Source of the DNA: an uncultured Bacteroidota bacterium
GTDB lineage: Bacteria > Bacteroidota > Bacteroidia > Bacteroidales > 4484-276
Assembly (NCBI GenBank): GCA_903930725.1
Contig: CAIYZW010000099.1
Coordinates: 1-8,579, forward strand
DNA: 8,579 bases
Direction: 5' to 3'
A model generated the notes under the pieces. The model saw nothing but the letters and a program-made list of their open reading frames with translations. It had not been told where the DNA came from and ran no database searches. Positions 1 through 7,078 of this stretch are shown piece by piece; the stretch's first letter is position 1, and the number at the start of each line of letters is the position of its first letter. The position numbers and the translations under genes were made by a program.

Positions 1-214
1 CGCGAATTTCCGAATTAAAACACAAATCGTGGTAAAAATCTTCTTTTAATTTATTTTTCAGGAAAATGATGCCCGCATGTAAAGTATTGCGCTAATCAAG
101 CCATCGAATATTTTAATAATTTAGGAGCCTCGAATATCACGATAAAATTAGCTTTAGACGCTGACTTATCGCGGTTTTTTGGGAATAGTGGCAACAATTT
201 TAAATTATTGGTTT

Positions 215-1078
215 ATGAATTTTGAAGATGAATTTCAATTCGGTAAATTAGACCTGGATGGTTTAAAAACCCTCGTAAACTGGGCAGCACAAGAAGGCTG
301 GAATCCTGGCCCTGATGATGCTGACGTATTTTACACGACTGATCCGGAAGGCTTCTATGGCTATTTTGATAATGATGAGCTTATCGCAGGAGGGTCAATA
401 GTTTCGTACAACAAAGCTTTTGGTTTTATGGGTTTCTTTATCGTAAAACCCGGATACCGCTCCTTGGGTATTGGCCGAAAACTCTGGTACCAGCGGCGCG
501 ATGCACTTCTGAAACGCCTAAACCCCGGCGCTTCAATCGGCATGGATGGCGTTGTTGCCATGCAACCTTTCTATAAAAAAGGAGGTTTCGAAATAGCTTT
601 CAGAGATGAACGTCACGAAAAAACTGGGGCCGCTTTTGAGATTGATAAATACATTTCGGCGATTGCTGCAAACGATTTCGAAGCAATCATGGCCTACGAT
701 CTGCAATGTTTTGGTTTCAGCAGGCCACAGTTTATGAAGCTTTGGTTAAACCTTCCGGATGGTAAGTTTTTTAAGTATTTCGGCGACAATAGGATTAAGG
801 GATTTGCTGTTTTAAGAAAAGTAAACGTCGGTTATAAAATTTGCCCGCTCTTTGCCGATGATGCCGAAATTGCCACCGAACTTTATAAAGCCTGTTTAAA
901 TGCCGTCCCCGGCGAACCGGTTTATCTCGATATTCCGATGATAAACCAGGCAGCCGTTGACCTTACAAAAGCATTTAATACAACCTACGTTTTCGAATGT
1001 GCCCGGATGTATTTTGGGGAACCTCCAAAAATTGCCATCGAAAAGGTTTTTGGAATAACCACTTTTGAGCTTGGATAA
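215..1078 (+). CDS. GNAT family N-acetyltransferase, YitH-like with C-terminal Acetyltransf_18-type domain
   Basis: Predicted cytoplasmic acetyl-CoA-dependent N-acetyltransferase of 287 residues; the substrate is unknown. The N-terminal GNAT fold covers roughly residues 5-135. Motif A reads GYRSLGIGRKLW (about residues 80-91) and fits the R/Q-x-x-G-x-G/A acetyl-CoA pyrophosphate-binding loop. It is followed by IGMDGVVAMQPFYKKGGF, the usual motif B region with a Tyr near the GF turn. Residues from about 150 to the end look like the second domain of the YitH group, with DLQCFGFSRPQF, ARMYFGEPP and the ending FGITTFELG. The ATG at 215 is preferred. An in-frame TTG at 179 would add 12 residues (MGIVATILNYWF) not expected in the family. 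No good Shine-Dalgarno is visible, which is normal in Bacteroidota. The gene stands alone, with no same-strand neighbour within 270 bases. Family assignment is confident; physiological role is not. Confidence 0.88.
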   Translation: MNFEDEFQFGKLDLDGLKTLVNWAAQEGWNPGPDDADVFYTTDPEGFYGYFDNDELIAGGSIVSYNKAFGFMGFFIVKPGYRSLGIGRKLWYQRRDALLKRLNPGASIGMDGVVAMQPFYKKGGFEIAFRDERHEKTGAAFEIDKYISAIAANDFEAIMAYDLQCFGFSRPQFMKLWLNLPDGKFFKYFGDNRIKGFAVLRKVNVGYKICPLFADDAEIATELYKACLNAVPGEPVYLDIPMINQAAVDLTKAFNTTYVFECARMYFGEPPKIAIEKVFGITTFELG

Positions 1079-1294
1079 TCATTTAATGACCAAAATCGCC
1101 GAATTGACGGCAGGATGTTTTATTGTCAAAACAACATCGTTTATCTCATGAAAGTACAGCTGATTTTTTAATTTTAAAATTTGTCTGTTGAGATTTTAGG
1201 GTTTAAATCAGGTAAAACTGTTGCCAACGCAACCATTTATTTTGTTTCACCGTCTAATATTGTACGCTGCAAAACGTTCTTTGAATGATTTGAT

Positions 1295-1302
1295 TAACTT
1301 TG
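1295..1302 (+). promoter_or_regulatory. putative Bacteroidota -7 element upstream of the sigma factor gene
   Basis: TAACTTTG is an exact match to the Bacteroidota -7 consensus TAnnTTTG and lies about 50 bases before the TTG start of the sigma factor. No convincing TTTG -33 box sits 19-21 bases upstream. Recognition by an alternative sigma factor, possibly the encoded one, or a chance match are both possible. Confidence 0.4.
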
Positions 1303-1352
1303 TGTATAGTCATGTTTGGGGTAAAAAAACTCAGGCTTAAAAAATTTTAGCA

Positions 1353-1907
1353 TTGAATCAACAGGAAATCATAAAAGGATGTATCGCCGGAAGCAGCAAG
1401 GCCCAACAGGCTTTGTATAACTTATTTGCCGATGATATGTTTGGTGTTTGCCTGTATTATTCCCCCGACCGGTCGGAAGCCGAAGATACGCTACACGAAG
1501 GCTTTTTGAAGGTTTTTAATAATATCGGCAGTTTAAAGGGCGAAGGATCGCTCAAAGGCTGGATCAGGAGGATAATGGTGAATACTGCCCTCGAAAAATT
1601 CCGGAAAAAAAGTCCGCTCTATGTGCTCGATAACGATGGCTACGAAACCGCAGGTGACATTGATCGCGAAAATATTATCAGCAATATTTCGGCTGATGAT
1701 TTGATTACCCTCATTCAGGATCTTTCGCCACAATACCGAATGGTTTTTAACCTTTACGCCCTCGAAGGCTACTCACACAAAGAAATCGCAGAAATGATGA
1801 AAATTTCTGAAGGAACTTCAAAATCAAACCTGGCTCGTGCCAGGGCAATACTTCAGAAAAAAGTAAAACAGTATTTTTATATCTCGTCCAAAACGCATAA
1901 TGGCTGA
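1353..1907 (+). CDS. ECF-type RNA polymerase sigma-70 family sigma factor
   Basis: A 184-residue extracytoplasmic-function sigma factor that would direct RNA polymerase to a specific promoter set when released from its anti-sigma partner. Sigma region 2 covers about residues 16-87, with AEDTLHEGFLKVF (region 2.2) and LKGWIRRIMVNTALEKFRKK (regions 2.3-2.4, -10 recognition). A short variable linker follows. Sigma region 4 covers about 117-172 with the helix-turn-helix YSHKEIAEMMKISEGTSKSN and then LARARAILQKK. Length is normal for the family. The start is TTG: an in-frame TAA at 1338-1340 leaves no ATG upstream, and the first internal ATG (residue 29) would remove part of region 2. The opening MNQQEIIKGCIAGSSKAQQ is the standard start of Bacteroidota ECF factors, which supports TTG. 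The stop overlaps the next gene by 8 bases, indicating translational coupling with the putative anti-sigma protein. Confidence 0.93.
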   Translation: MNQQEIIKGCIAGSSKAQQALYNLFADDMFGVCLYYSPDRSEAEDTLHEGFLKVFNNIGSLKGEGSLKGWIRRIMVNTALEKFRKKSPLYVLDNDGYETAGDIDRENIISNISADDLITLIQDLSPQYRMVFNLYALEGYSHKEIAEMMKISEGTSKSNLARARAILQKKVKQYFYISSKTHNG

Positions 1908-3330
1908 CGACAGAAAACATATAGATCAACTTTTTAAGGATTATTTATCCGGCTACAAAGCCAAGGCTCCCGCCGGAGGGTGGGAACGGCTTCAGGCAGG
2001 CATGCAACCGAACAAAACCCGGAAACATTTGCTTTTTCTGAGGCTGGCTGCTGCTTCGATATTATTATTGATGGCTTTTTCGGCTGGTTTTTTTTTATCG
2101 GAATTTAAAAACACTGATAGCAACACCACAATTTCCAAGATTCCTGAAAGCATTCAACAAGCCAATCCTGTAAAGGAAACCGAAAATCTTGTCAAACAAA
2201 AATCAACTGCCGGTAATTCGACGAATTTGGCTTTAGAGAAATCCGCCGCAAAGCAAGAAACTGAAGTTGTTAAAATTGTTTCTTCTCAGATTGCAAAAAG
2301 CCAGGTTAATCAGGTTATTGAAAATGAAAAACAACCTGCCTTGCCAAACCAAGATGCATTGTCAGAAAATACCGGAAGTTTGGAAAAACCCATTGTTTCC
2401 GACGAAAAAACTACTGCCATTAACGACGAAGTTGCTGGTTTAACTGATAATCAGGACAATCAAACCACGCCGGAAAACAAAACTACCGAACCCGAAAAAT
2501 TGTCTCCCGAAATGCTTCACCAGTTGCTGGTTGGAAACGATGATGCTTTCGCTGATGATATCATCCAAAAATCAAGCAATCAACCATCGCAGCAATGGAG
2601 CGTTGGCGCGCAGTTTTCGCCGGTTTATTCATTCCGTACACTGGGTGGTCAGAGCTTTTCTACTCCTGACGAGCAGGTTGATGAGAGTTATTATAACAAT
2701 TCCGAAGATGGAATTGTGGCTTATGCCGGTGGGATTAGTTTGAATTATGGCTTTAACGATCGTTTGAGTTTAGCATCTGGCTTGTACATTTCCCGGATTG
2801 GCCAGGTTAACAGCGATGTGGTTGCCTATGATAACCCCGACAGCCCTTTGCTTTACGAATTAGCCAGCTCAAGCGGAACAGTTACAATAAATCCGCAAAA
2901 ATTCGAAAAAGTAATGCTCCGCGAAGTTGATATTACAAAAGATTCGGTTCCCGGCGATTATCTGGTGAATGGCAGCTTTGTCCAAAATTTCGATTATCTG
3001 GAGGTGCCTTTTGTATTAAAATATAAAATGCTCAAAAGCAGGTTATCGGTAAATCTGTCTGGTGGATTAAGCCCGGGAATTCTGGTAAACAACCGATCGT
3101 ATTTTAATGTTGATGGCGAAAAAGTTCAAACCGGTTACACCCAAAATATTAAACCGGTTATTTACAACAGCGTGATGGGGCTTGGAATCGAATATTCGAT
3201 TTCAACAAAACTCTCCATCAACCTTGACCCGCTTTTTAAATATTCGTTATCGCCCATCAACAGCAACAGCGGCCTTAAATATCACCCATATTCGGTTTCG
3301 TGGTTTACAGGGATTACCTACAAGCTGTAA
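1900..3330 (+). CDS. membrane-anchored anti-sigma-like protein with C-terminal outer-membrane beta-barrel domain
   Basis: A 476-residue protein with four visible parts. Residues 1-43 are charged and cytoplasmic-like, with IDQLFKDYLSGY and GGWERLQAGM, resembling the short N-terminal segments of Bacteroidota anti-sigma proteins. Residues 44-67 form one hydrophobic helix preceded by NKTRKH, which by the positive-inside rule puts the N-terminus in the cytoplasm. Residues about 68-230 are low-complexity and rich in K, E, N, T, Q and S, with no recognisable domain. Residues about 231-476 alternate polar and hydrophobic residues as in small outer-membrane barrels (OMP_b-brl type). They include the typical YLEVPFVLKYKM (366-377) and end in GITYKL, a plausible beta-signal with an aromatic at -3. 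I count roughly 8-10 candidate strands. There is no cleavable signal peptide. The 8-base overlap with the sigma gene suggests it regulates that sigma factor. Architecture is seen directly; the anti-sigma role and the final location of the barrel are inferred. Confidence 0.82.
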   Translation: MADDRKHIDQLFKDYLSGYKAKAPAGGWERLQAGMQPNKTRKHLLFLRLAAASILLLMAFSAGFFLSEFKNTDSNTTISKIPESIQQANPVKETENLVKQKSTAGNSTNLALEKSAAKQETEVVKIVSSQIAKSQVNQVIENEKQPALPNQDALSENTGSLEKPIVSDEKTTAINDEVAGLTDNQDNQTTPENKTTEPEKLSPEMLHQLLVGNDDAFADDIIQKSSNQPSQQWSVGAQFSPVYSFRTLGGQSFSTPDEQVDESYYNNSEDGIVAYAGGISLNYGFNDRLSLASGLYISRIGQVNSDVVAYDNPDSPLLYELASSSGTVTINPQKFEKVMLREVDITKDSVPGDYLVNGSFVQNFDYLEVPFVLKYKMLKSRLSVNLSGGLSPGILVNNRSYFNVDGEKVQTGYTQNIKPVIYNSVMGLGIEYSISTKLSINLDPLFKYSLSPINSNSGLKYHPYSVSWFTGITYKL

Positions 3331-3332
3331 TT

Positions 3333-4043
3333 CTAAATCAATCCTTTTACTTTTGGTGATCCGGCAATAAAATCCTTCAGATAAAAAGGCTCAAAGTAGG
3401 CCACATTTTCAAATTGACCTTCATTAAATTTACGATTGGCTATTTCGATAAGATAACTTGCCGATGGCTCAAAAGCATCCAGAAATAGGGAATTTGAAGA
3501 AGCCTGGAGCGATGTTTTGCATTTTTCGGCGCCATCGCCGGCAAACAGCATTTTTTGATTGCTCAGAATATCAGCAAATGAATATTCATCAATAATCTCA
3601 GCCCTAACCTCCCTGATACTTTCCATTCTTAAATTAAAAATCGCCGAATAAACCTCCATTCTACGGGCATCAATCATCGGGCAAAAAAGGTAATCACCAA
3701 TGTTTTCTACATTTTCGGATGTGTTTTTTATTATGCCCCAGGCCATTGCTTCGAGTGTATTTATGGCAATGAGCGGTTTGTCGGCAGCGTAGCACAAGCC
3801 TTTGGCTGCCGATACACCGATGCGCAAACCTGTGTAAGAACCAGGCCCCATGCTCACCGAAACTGCATCAAGATTATGGACATTGAGGCCGGTTTCACGG
3901 AAAATCTCATCAATAAATACGGTTAAAATGGAGGAGTGTGCATTTTTAACTGCGCTGGTGCGGGATAAAACAATGTTTTCGCCTTCGCTCAAAGCAACCG
4001 AGCAAATCTGGGTTGCAGTTTCGATATGTAATATTTTGGCCAT
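3333..4043 (-). CDS. tsaB: tRNA threonylcarbamoyladenosine (t6A37) biosynthesis protein TsaB
   Basis: TsaB (YeaZ) is the ASKHA-fold partner that dimerises with TsaD and, with TsaE, transfers threonylcarbamoyl to A37 of ANN-decoding tRNAs in the cytoplasm. The 236-residue length is normal. It opens with MAKILHIETATQICSVALS (the phosphate-1-like strand-turn-strand). It carries the signature MGPGSYTGLRIGVSAAKGL (65-83), then PMIDARRMEVYSA (122-134), FAGDGAEK (167-174) and the C-terminal FYLKDF (220-225), all typical of the family. TsaB lacks the TsaD metal-binding histidines, as expected. It follows the efflux adaptor gene on the same strand, but a hairpin with a T-tract lies between them and ends 3 bases from its ATG. 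Its stop (TAG) is 2 bases from the stop of the convergent barrel gene. No SD is visible. The other t6A genes are not in the window. Confidence 0.95.
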   Translation of the reverse strand: MAKILHIETATQICSVALSEGENIVLSRTSAVKNAHSSILTVFIDEIFRETGLNVHNLDAVSVSMGPGSYTGLRIGVSAAKGLCYAADKPLIAINTLEAMAWGIIKNTSENVENIGDYLFCPMIDARRMEVYSAIFNLRMESIREVRAEIIDEYSFADILSNQKMLFAGDGAEKCKTSLQASSNSLFLDAFEPSASYLIEIANRKFNEGQFENVAYFEPFYLKDFIAGSPKVKGLI

Positions 4044-4046
4044 CCT

Positions 4047-4085
4047 AAAAAAATAAAGGTGTTCAATTTTAAATATCGAACACCT
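4047..4085 (-). terminator. intrinsic terminator or attenuator between the adaptor gene and tsaB
   Basis: Read on the minus strand, AGGTGTTC (4085-4078) pairs perfectly over 8 bp with GAACACCT (4064-4057) around a 13-base loop. It is followed at once by TTTATTTTTTT (4057-4047). This is a classic rho-independent layout, 22 bases after the adaptor stop codon. The T-tract ends 3 bases before the tsaB ATG, so tsaB needs read-through or a promoter overlapping the adaptor gene. Confidence 0.75.
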
Positions 4086-4107
4086 GAAAATTAAATGTTA
4101 CAAATTT

Positions 4108-5463
4108 TTATTCTTCACTAAACAGCTTGTCTTTTGAAACCTTCTCAACTTTTTCGCCATTTTTTAAGGTTCGCGAAACTGCGCGGAAAGGCCCTACAAT
4201 AACTTCCTGCCCAGCTTCGATGCCTTCGAGAATCTGAATGTAGGTGTTATCCTGGATGCCTGATTTTACCGGAACCATTTTGGTTGTTCCATTGTCGTAA
4301 AGGAAAATGTACTCGATAATTTCGGTATCAACTTTTTTGTTTTCATCTTTATTTTCGGCAAACTGATCTTTATCAATCTTTTTTCCGATCGTTTTTCCGG
4401 TGCTGTCGCTGCGGGTTGTAACTGCCTGGATTGGAACGGTTAAAACGTTACTTTCCGTTTCGGTCTGAATATCAACAGTAGTTGACATTCCAGGCCTGAA
4501 AGGTGAATAGGCAGGATTGTCGGCAGGAATTAAATCCTGGTAAGATTCGCGAAGTAAGCGGATTTTTACCTGGAAATTTGTAACCTGATCGGCGCTAACG
4601 CCCGCTACATCAGCCGAAGTAGCAATTTCGGTAACGAGGCCTTTGAATTTACGATTGAGGTAGGCGTCAACTTCGATAAGGCTGGTGTCGCCAAGGCTAA
4701 CTCTAACGATGTCGTTTTCGTTTACCTGAATTACAGCTTCCATGGAGTTAAGATTTGAAATACGCATCAGTTCTGTTCCTGCCGAAAACTGGGAAGCACC
4801 TGCTACCCGTTCGCCTTTCTCGACGATGAGCTTTGAAACTGTGCCATTTGCCGGCGAATAAATAGCAGTTTTGGTTAGATTTTCTTTGGCTTCACGCAAG
4901 GAAGCTTCAGCACTGGCCACCTGAAATTCGGCGGCTTTGATGGTTTCTTCGGCAGCTTTTACTTCGGCTCTGGCAACATCGTATTGCGATTTGGCGCCAT
5001 CAAAATCGGCATCAGAAATTACTTTTTGCTTCCAGAGTTGGTCGTTCCGCTTGTATGAAAGTTCGGCATTGGTAAATTGCGCCTGTGCCTGTGCCAGACG
5101 TGCTCTCGAGTTTGCCAGACTCGCCTTTTGCGATTGAAGGCCCGCTTCGGTTCGTTCGTAATTTGAACGGTAAATTTCGGGGTCAATTTTGGCCAGCAAG
5201 GTACCCTCGGTAACTTCCTCACCTTCTTTGACCTTTAATTCGACTACTTCTCCCGAAATGTAGGGCGTAATTTTTACTTCTCTTTCGGGTTGGATTTTTC
5301 CATTAGCCGAAACGGTTTCGATTAATGTCCGTTTTGTGGCCAATTCGGTGGTGACTTTGGTTTTTTCCTCAGCTCCGATTACGCCTTTAACTTTAAGGAT
5401 TACAAGTACAATAAGGATTACACCTGCTATTGCGGCGATCCAGATAATTTGTTTTTTCTTCAT
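4108..5463 (-). CDS. efflux transporter periplasmic adaptor subunit (HlyD/MacA-type membrane fusion protein)
   Basis: A 451-residue membrane fusion protein bridging an inner-membrane pump and a TolC-type channel. Residues 1-4 (MKKK) and 5-24 form a positively flanked N-terminal membrane anchor. The first half of the lipoyl (biotinyl-like) domain is at 66-95, with ISGEVVELKVKEGEEVTEGTLL. A long alpha-helical hairpin, rich in A, E, K and Q, runs from about 97 to 198. The second lipoyl half is at 200-235 (IYSPANGTVSKLIVEKGERV). A beta-barrel domain follows at about 240-335, and the membrane-proximal domain from about 338 to 445. The order and the 100-residue hairpin are most like MacA, the partner of MacB-type ABC transporters, but an RND partner cannot be excluded. 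A charged, lysine-rich insertion lies at about 358-380. The tolC-like gene is upstream on the same strand with a 188-base gap. No pump subunit is present. Confidence 0.92.
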   Translation of the reverse strand: MKKKQIIWIAAIAGVILIVLVILKVKGVIGAEEKTKVTTELATKRTLIETVSANGKIQPEREVKITPYISGEVVELKVKEGEEVTEGTLLAKIDPEIYRSNYERTEAGLQSQKASLANSRARLAQAQAQFTNAELSYKRNDQLWKQKVISDADFDGAKSQYDVARAEVKAAEETIKAAEFQVASAEASLREAKENLTKTAIYSPANGTVSKLIVEKGERVAGASQFSAGTELMRISNLNSMEAVIQVNENDIVRVSLGDTSLIEVDAYLNRKFKGLVTEIATSADVAGVSADQVTNFQVKIRLLRESYQDLIPADNPAYSPFRPGMSTTVDIQTETESNVLTVPIQAVTTRSDSTGKTIGKKIDKDQFAENKDENKKVDTEIIEYIFLYDNGTTKMVPVKSGIQDNTYIQILEGIEAGQEVIVGPFRAVSRTLKNGEKVEKVSKDKLFSEE

Positions 5464-5467
5464 TTTA

Positions 5468-5489
5468 GGTAAAATTTTACCGGTAAAAT
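5468..5489 (-). promoter_or_regulatory. overlapping palindromes directly upstream of the adaptor start codon
   Basis: Two perfect palindromes overlap by 8 bases: GGTAAAATTTTACC (5468-5481) and ATTTTACCGGTAAAAT (5474-5489). The half-site GGTAAAAT therefore occurs three times in alternating orientation. On the coding strand the array ends 4 bases before the adaptor ATG, so it covers the usual ribosome-binding region. It could be an operator for a dimeric repressor, or form competing RNA hairpins that mask the start. Confidence 0.5.
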
Positions 5490-5521
5490 AATTTGAATAC
5501 CGATTGTAAAAAATTCAGGTT

Positions 5522-5529
5522 CAAAAGTA
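5522..5529 (-). promoter_or_regulatory. putative -7 element for the adaptor gene
   Basis: On the minus strand this reads TACTTTTG, an exact TAnnTTTG match, identical to the -7 element proposed for the tolC-like gene. It lies about 60 bases before the adaptor ATG, so the overlapping palindromes would fall in the 5' leader. A -33 TTTG is not clear. It would give the adaptor a promoter of its own in the 188-base gap. Confidence 0.4.
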
Positions 5530-5585
5530 TAAAGAAATCCATCAGAAAGGCTGAAAAATTAGTATGATTTCTGATTTTGGCGCGT

Positions 5586-5617
5586 AAAAAAATACTAAAT
5601 ACTTCACTTTTGGAAGT
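5586..5617 (-). terminator. weak possible terminator after the tolC-like gene
   Basis: On the minus strand ACTTC (5617-5613) and GAAGT (5605-5601) can pair over 5 bp around a 7-base loop, with a run of seven T at 5592-5586 eight bases further on. The stem is short and the T-run is displaced, so this is marginal. If real it would partly separate the channel and adaptor transcripts. Confidence 0.25.
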
Positions 5618-5651
5618 TGATATGATCGGCGCTTAGACTGGTTTTGGAATT

Positions 5652-7034
5652 TTACTTTTGCAAAGTCAGTGGCTTGCCCATATAAAAGTCAAGAATTTTC
5701 GTCTTGAAAATATAATCAAATTTAGCCCTTAATAACTCTGATTGTGCTGCTGTTAACTGGCTTTTTGATAAGTTGTAATCAACCGAATTTGATAAACCAA
5801 CATTAAATTTTTGTTCGGTGTAACGATAGGATTCTTCGAACGATTTGAGCGATTTTTCGGTGGCTATATAGCTTTTGTAACCAGCCTGGGCATCGTTGTA
5901 TGCCTGCTCAATATCTTTGCGTAACGTGTTTTTGGCAAGCTGGAAATTGTAATCTTCGTTGGCTGCGGCAACTTTTGCCCTGCTGATATTTGAAGCAACC
6001 TGATAACCGTTGAAAATCGGAATATTTAACTGGAAACCAAAATAGCGGCTTTGGTTATCTTTAAACTGATCGCCAAAAGGAATCTGACTTGTTGGGAGTC
6101 CGGTGATTGGATCGGTATTATAAAACTGGTTCGAAAAATTGGTGCTCCAACCTCCAGCCATGCTAAGTGTCGGACTGAGTGCGCCTTTGGCAATGGCAAC
6201 CGATTTGTAGGCACTTTCAACATTTAGTTCGCTACTTTTAATAATCGGTTGGTTTAAAGCAGCGTATTCATAAACATCATTTACCGGAAGTAAACTTAAA
6301 ACCAGATCAATATCCAATTCCGGAACATCAATGTCAAAATCAGAACCTGCCGGAAGATCCAGGATTTGCAACAAATCCAAATAAGCAAGATTAAGCGAAT
6401 TTTCGTAATTGATAACAGTAATATCTTCTTTGGCAACTTGCGCCTGAATTTCGAGCAAACTGCCACGGGCTAATGTACCTGCTTCGACCAGCTTGTTGGT
6501 TCGGTCAACCTGCTCCTGTGTAATTTGCACCTGTTTACGGGCAACGCTTAGCAATTCTTTGTTAAAAAGCACCGAAAGGTAAGCTTGCGTAAGCATGAGC
6601 GAAATATCGTCTTTCATTTTATCGGCAGTAAACTGGCTCGAAAGAAAATCAATTTTATTCTTTTTGATGGTATTCTGGTTTTGCAAACCTCCCCAAAGGA
6701 GCAAGTTGGCATCTAAACCAAAAGAGGCCTGCTTTGTTTCGCGATTGATGTAATCGTAGGTACTACGGTCGAGAACCCTACCCCAGGCATAACTGTACGA
6801 AGAACTGCCATTAAGGCTGGGAAGCAATCCCAACTTACCTTGCAGCATATTTATCTTTGAATTTTCGATACCAAGTTCGGTTTGTTTAATCTGGATGTTG
6901 TTTTCGATGGCATAGTTTACGCAATCTTCCAGGGTCCAAATCCTGCCCTGGCCACTCGACACGAGGCTAAGGACCATGAATACTGTAAAAACCAATGCTG
7001 TCATTAGTTTTCTGATATTTCCTTCTTTTTTCAT
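5652..7034 (-). CDS. TolC family outer-membrane efflux channel protein
   Basis: A 460-residue outer-membrane efflux protein that would trimerise into the exit duct of a tripartite pump or type I secretion system. Residues 1-30 form a Sec signal peptide: basic KKEGNIRK, a hydrophobic stretch LMTALVFTVFMVLSLVSS, and cleavage near SSGQG. Mature protein starts with IWTLEDCVNYAIENNIQIK, the standard OEP opening. The two OEP repeats are visible. Repeat 1 (about 34-225) has the LLPSLNGSSSYSYAWG strand region and a long helix pair. Repeat 2 (about 255-450) has GALSPTLSMAGGWSTNF, then FGFQLNIPIFNGYQVASNI, then helices ending in the TEQKFNVGLSNSVDYNLSKSQ motif. Length is normal. It is the first gene of a leftward cluster with the adaptor, which supports a shared pump. 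The promoter proposed at 7079-7108 would drive it. Substrate unknown. Confidence 0.95.
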   Translation of the reverse strand: MKKEGNIRKLMTALVFTVFMVLSLVSSGQGRIWTLEDCVNYAIENNIQIKQTELGIENSKINMLQGKLGLLPSLNGSSSYSYAWGRVLDRSTYDYINRETKQASFGLDANLLLWGGLQNQNTIKKNKIDFLSSQFTADKMKDDISLMLTQAYLSVLFNKELLSVARKQVQITQEQVDRTNKLVEAGTLARGSLLEIQAQVAKEDITVINYENSLNLAYLDLLQILDLPAGSDFDIDVPELDIDLVLSLLPVNDVYEYAALNQPIIKSSELNVESAYKSVAIAKGALSPTLSMAGGWSTNFSNQFYNTDPITGLPTSQIPFGDQFKDNQSRYFGFQLNIPIFNGYQVASNISRAKVAAANEDYNFQLAKNTLRKDIEQAYNDAQAGYKSYIATEKSLKSFEESYRYTEQKFNVGLSNSVDYNLSKSQLTAAQSELLRAKFDYIFKTKILDFYMGKPLTLQK

Positions 7035-7078
7035 ATTATGTTGTATTTTGAAAGCTTCTACCTGAGAATGATGTTTTG

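Noticed and set aside
179..214. TTG start giving a 299-residue acetyltransferase
   Set aside because: The 12 extra residues are hydrophobic and unlike the family's N-terminus; the ATG at 215 starts a normal GNAT domain.
1098..1111. Hairpin GCCG/CGGC after the acetyltransferase gene as a terminator
   Set aside because: The stem has only 4 bp and no T-tract follows directly.
1170..1181. Palindrome AATTTTAAAATT
   Set aside because: Composed only of A and T in an AT-rich intergenic region, so chance is a sufficient explanation.
1280..1283. TTTG as -33 box for the sigma factor promoter
   Set aside because: It is only 11 bases from the -7 match, far short of the 19-21 expected.
2531..2743. Open frame of 70 codons inside the barrel gene
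   Set aside because: It lies in another frame of a well-supported gene and has no family features; it is a shadow.
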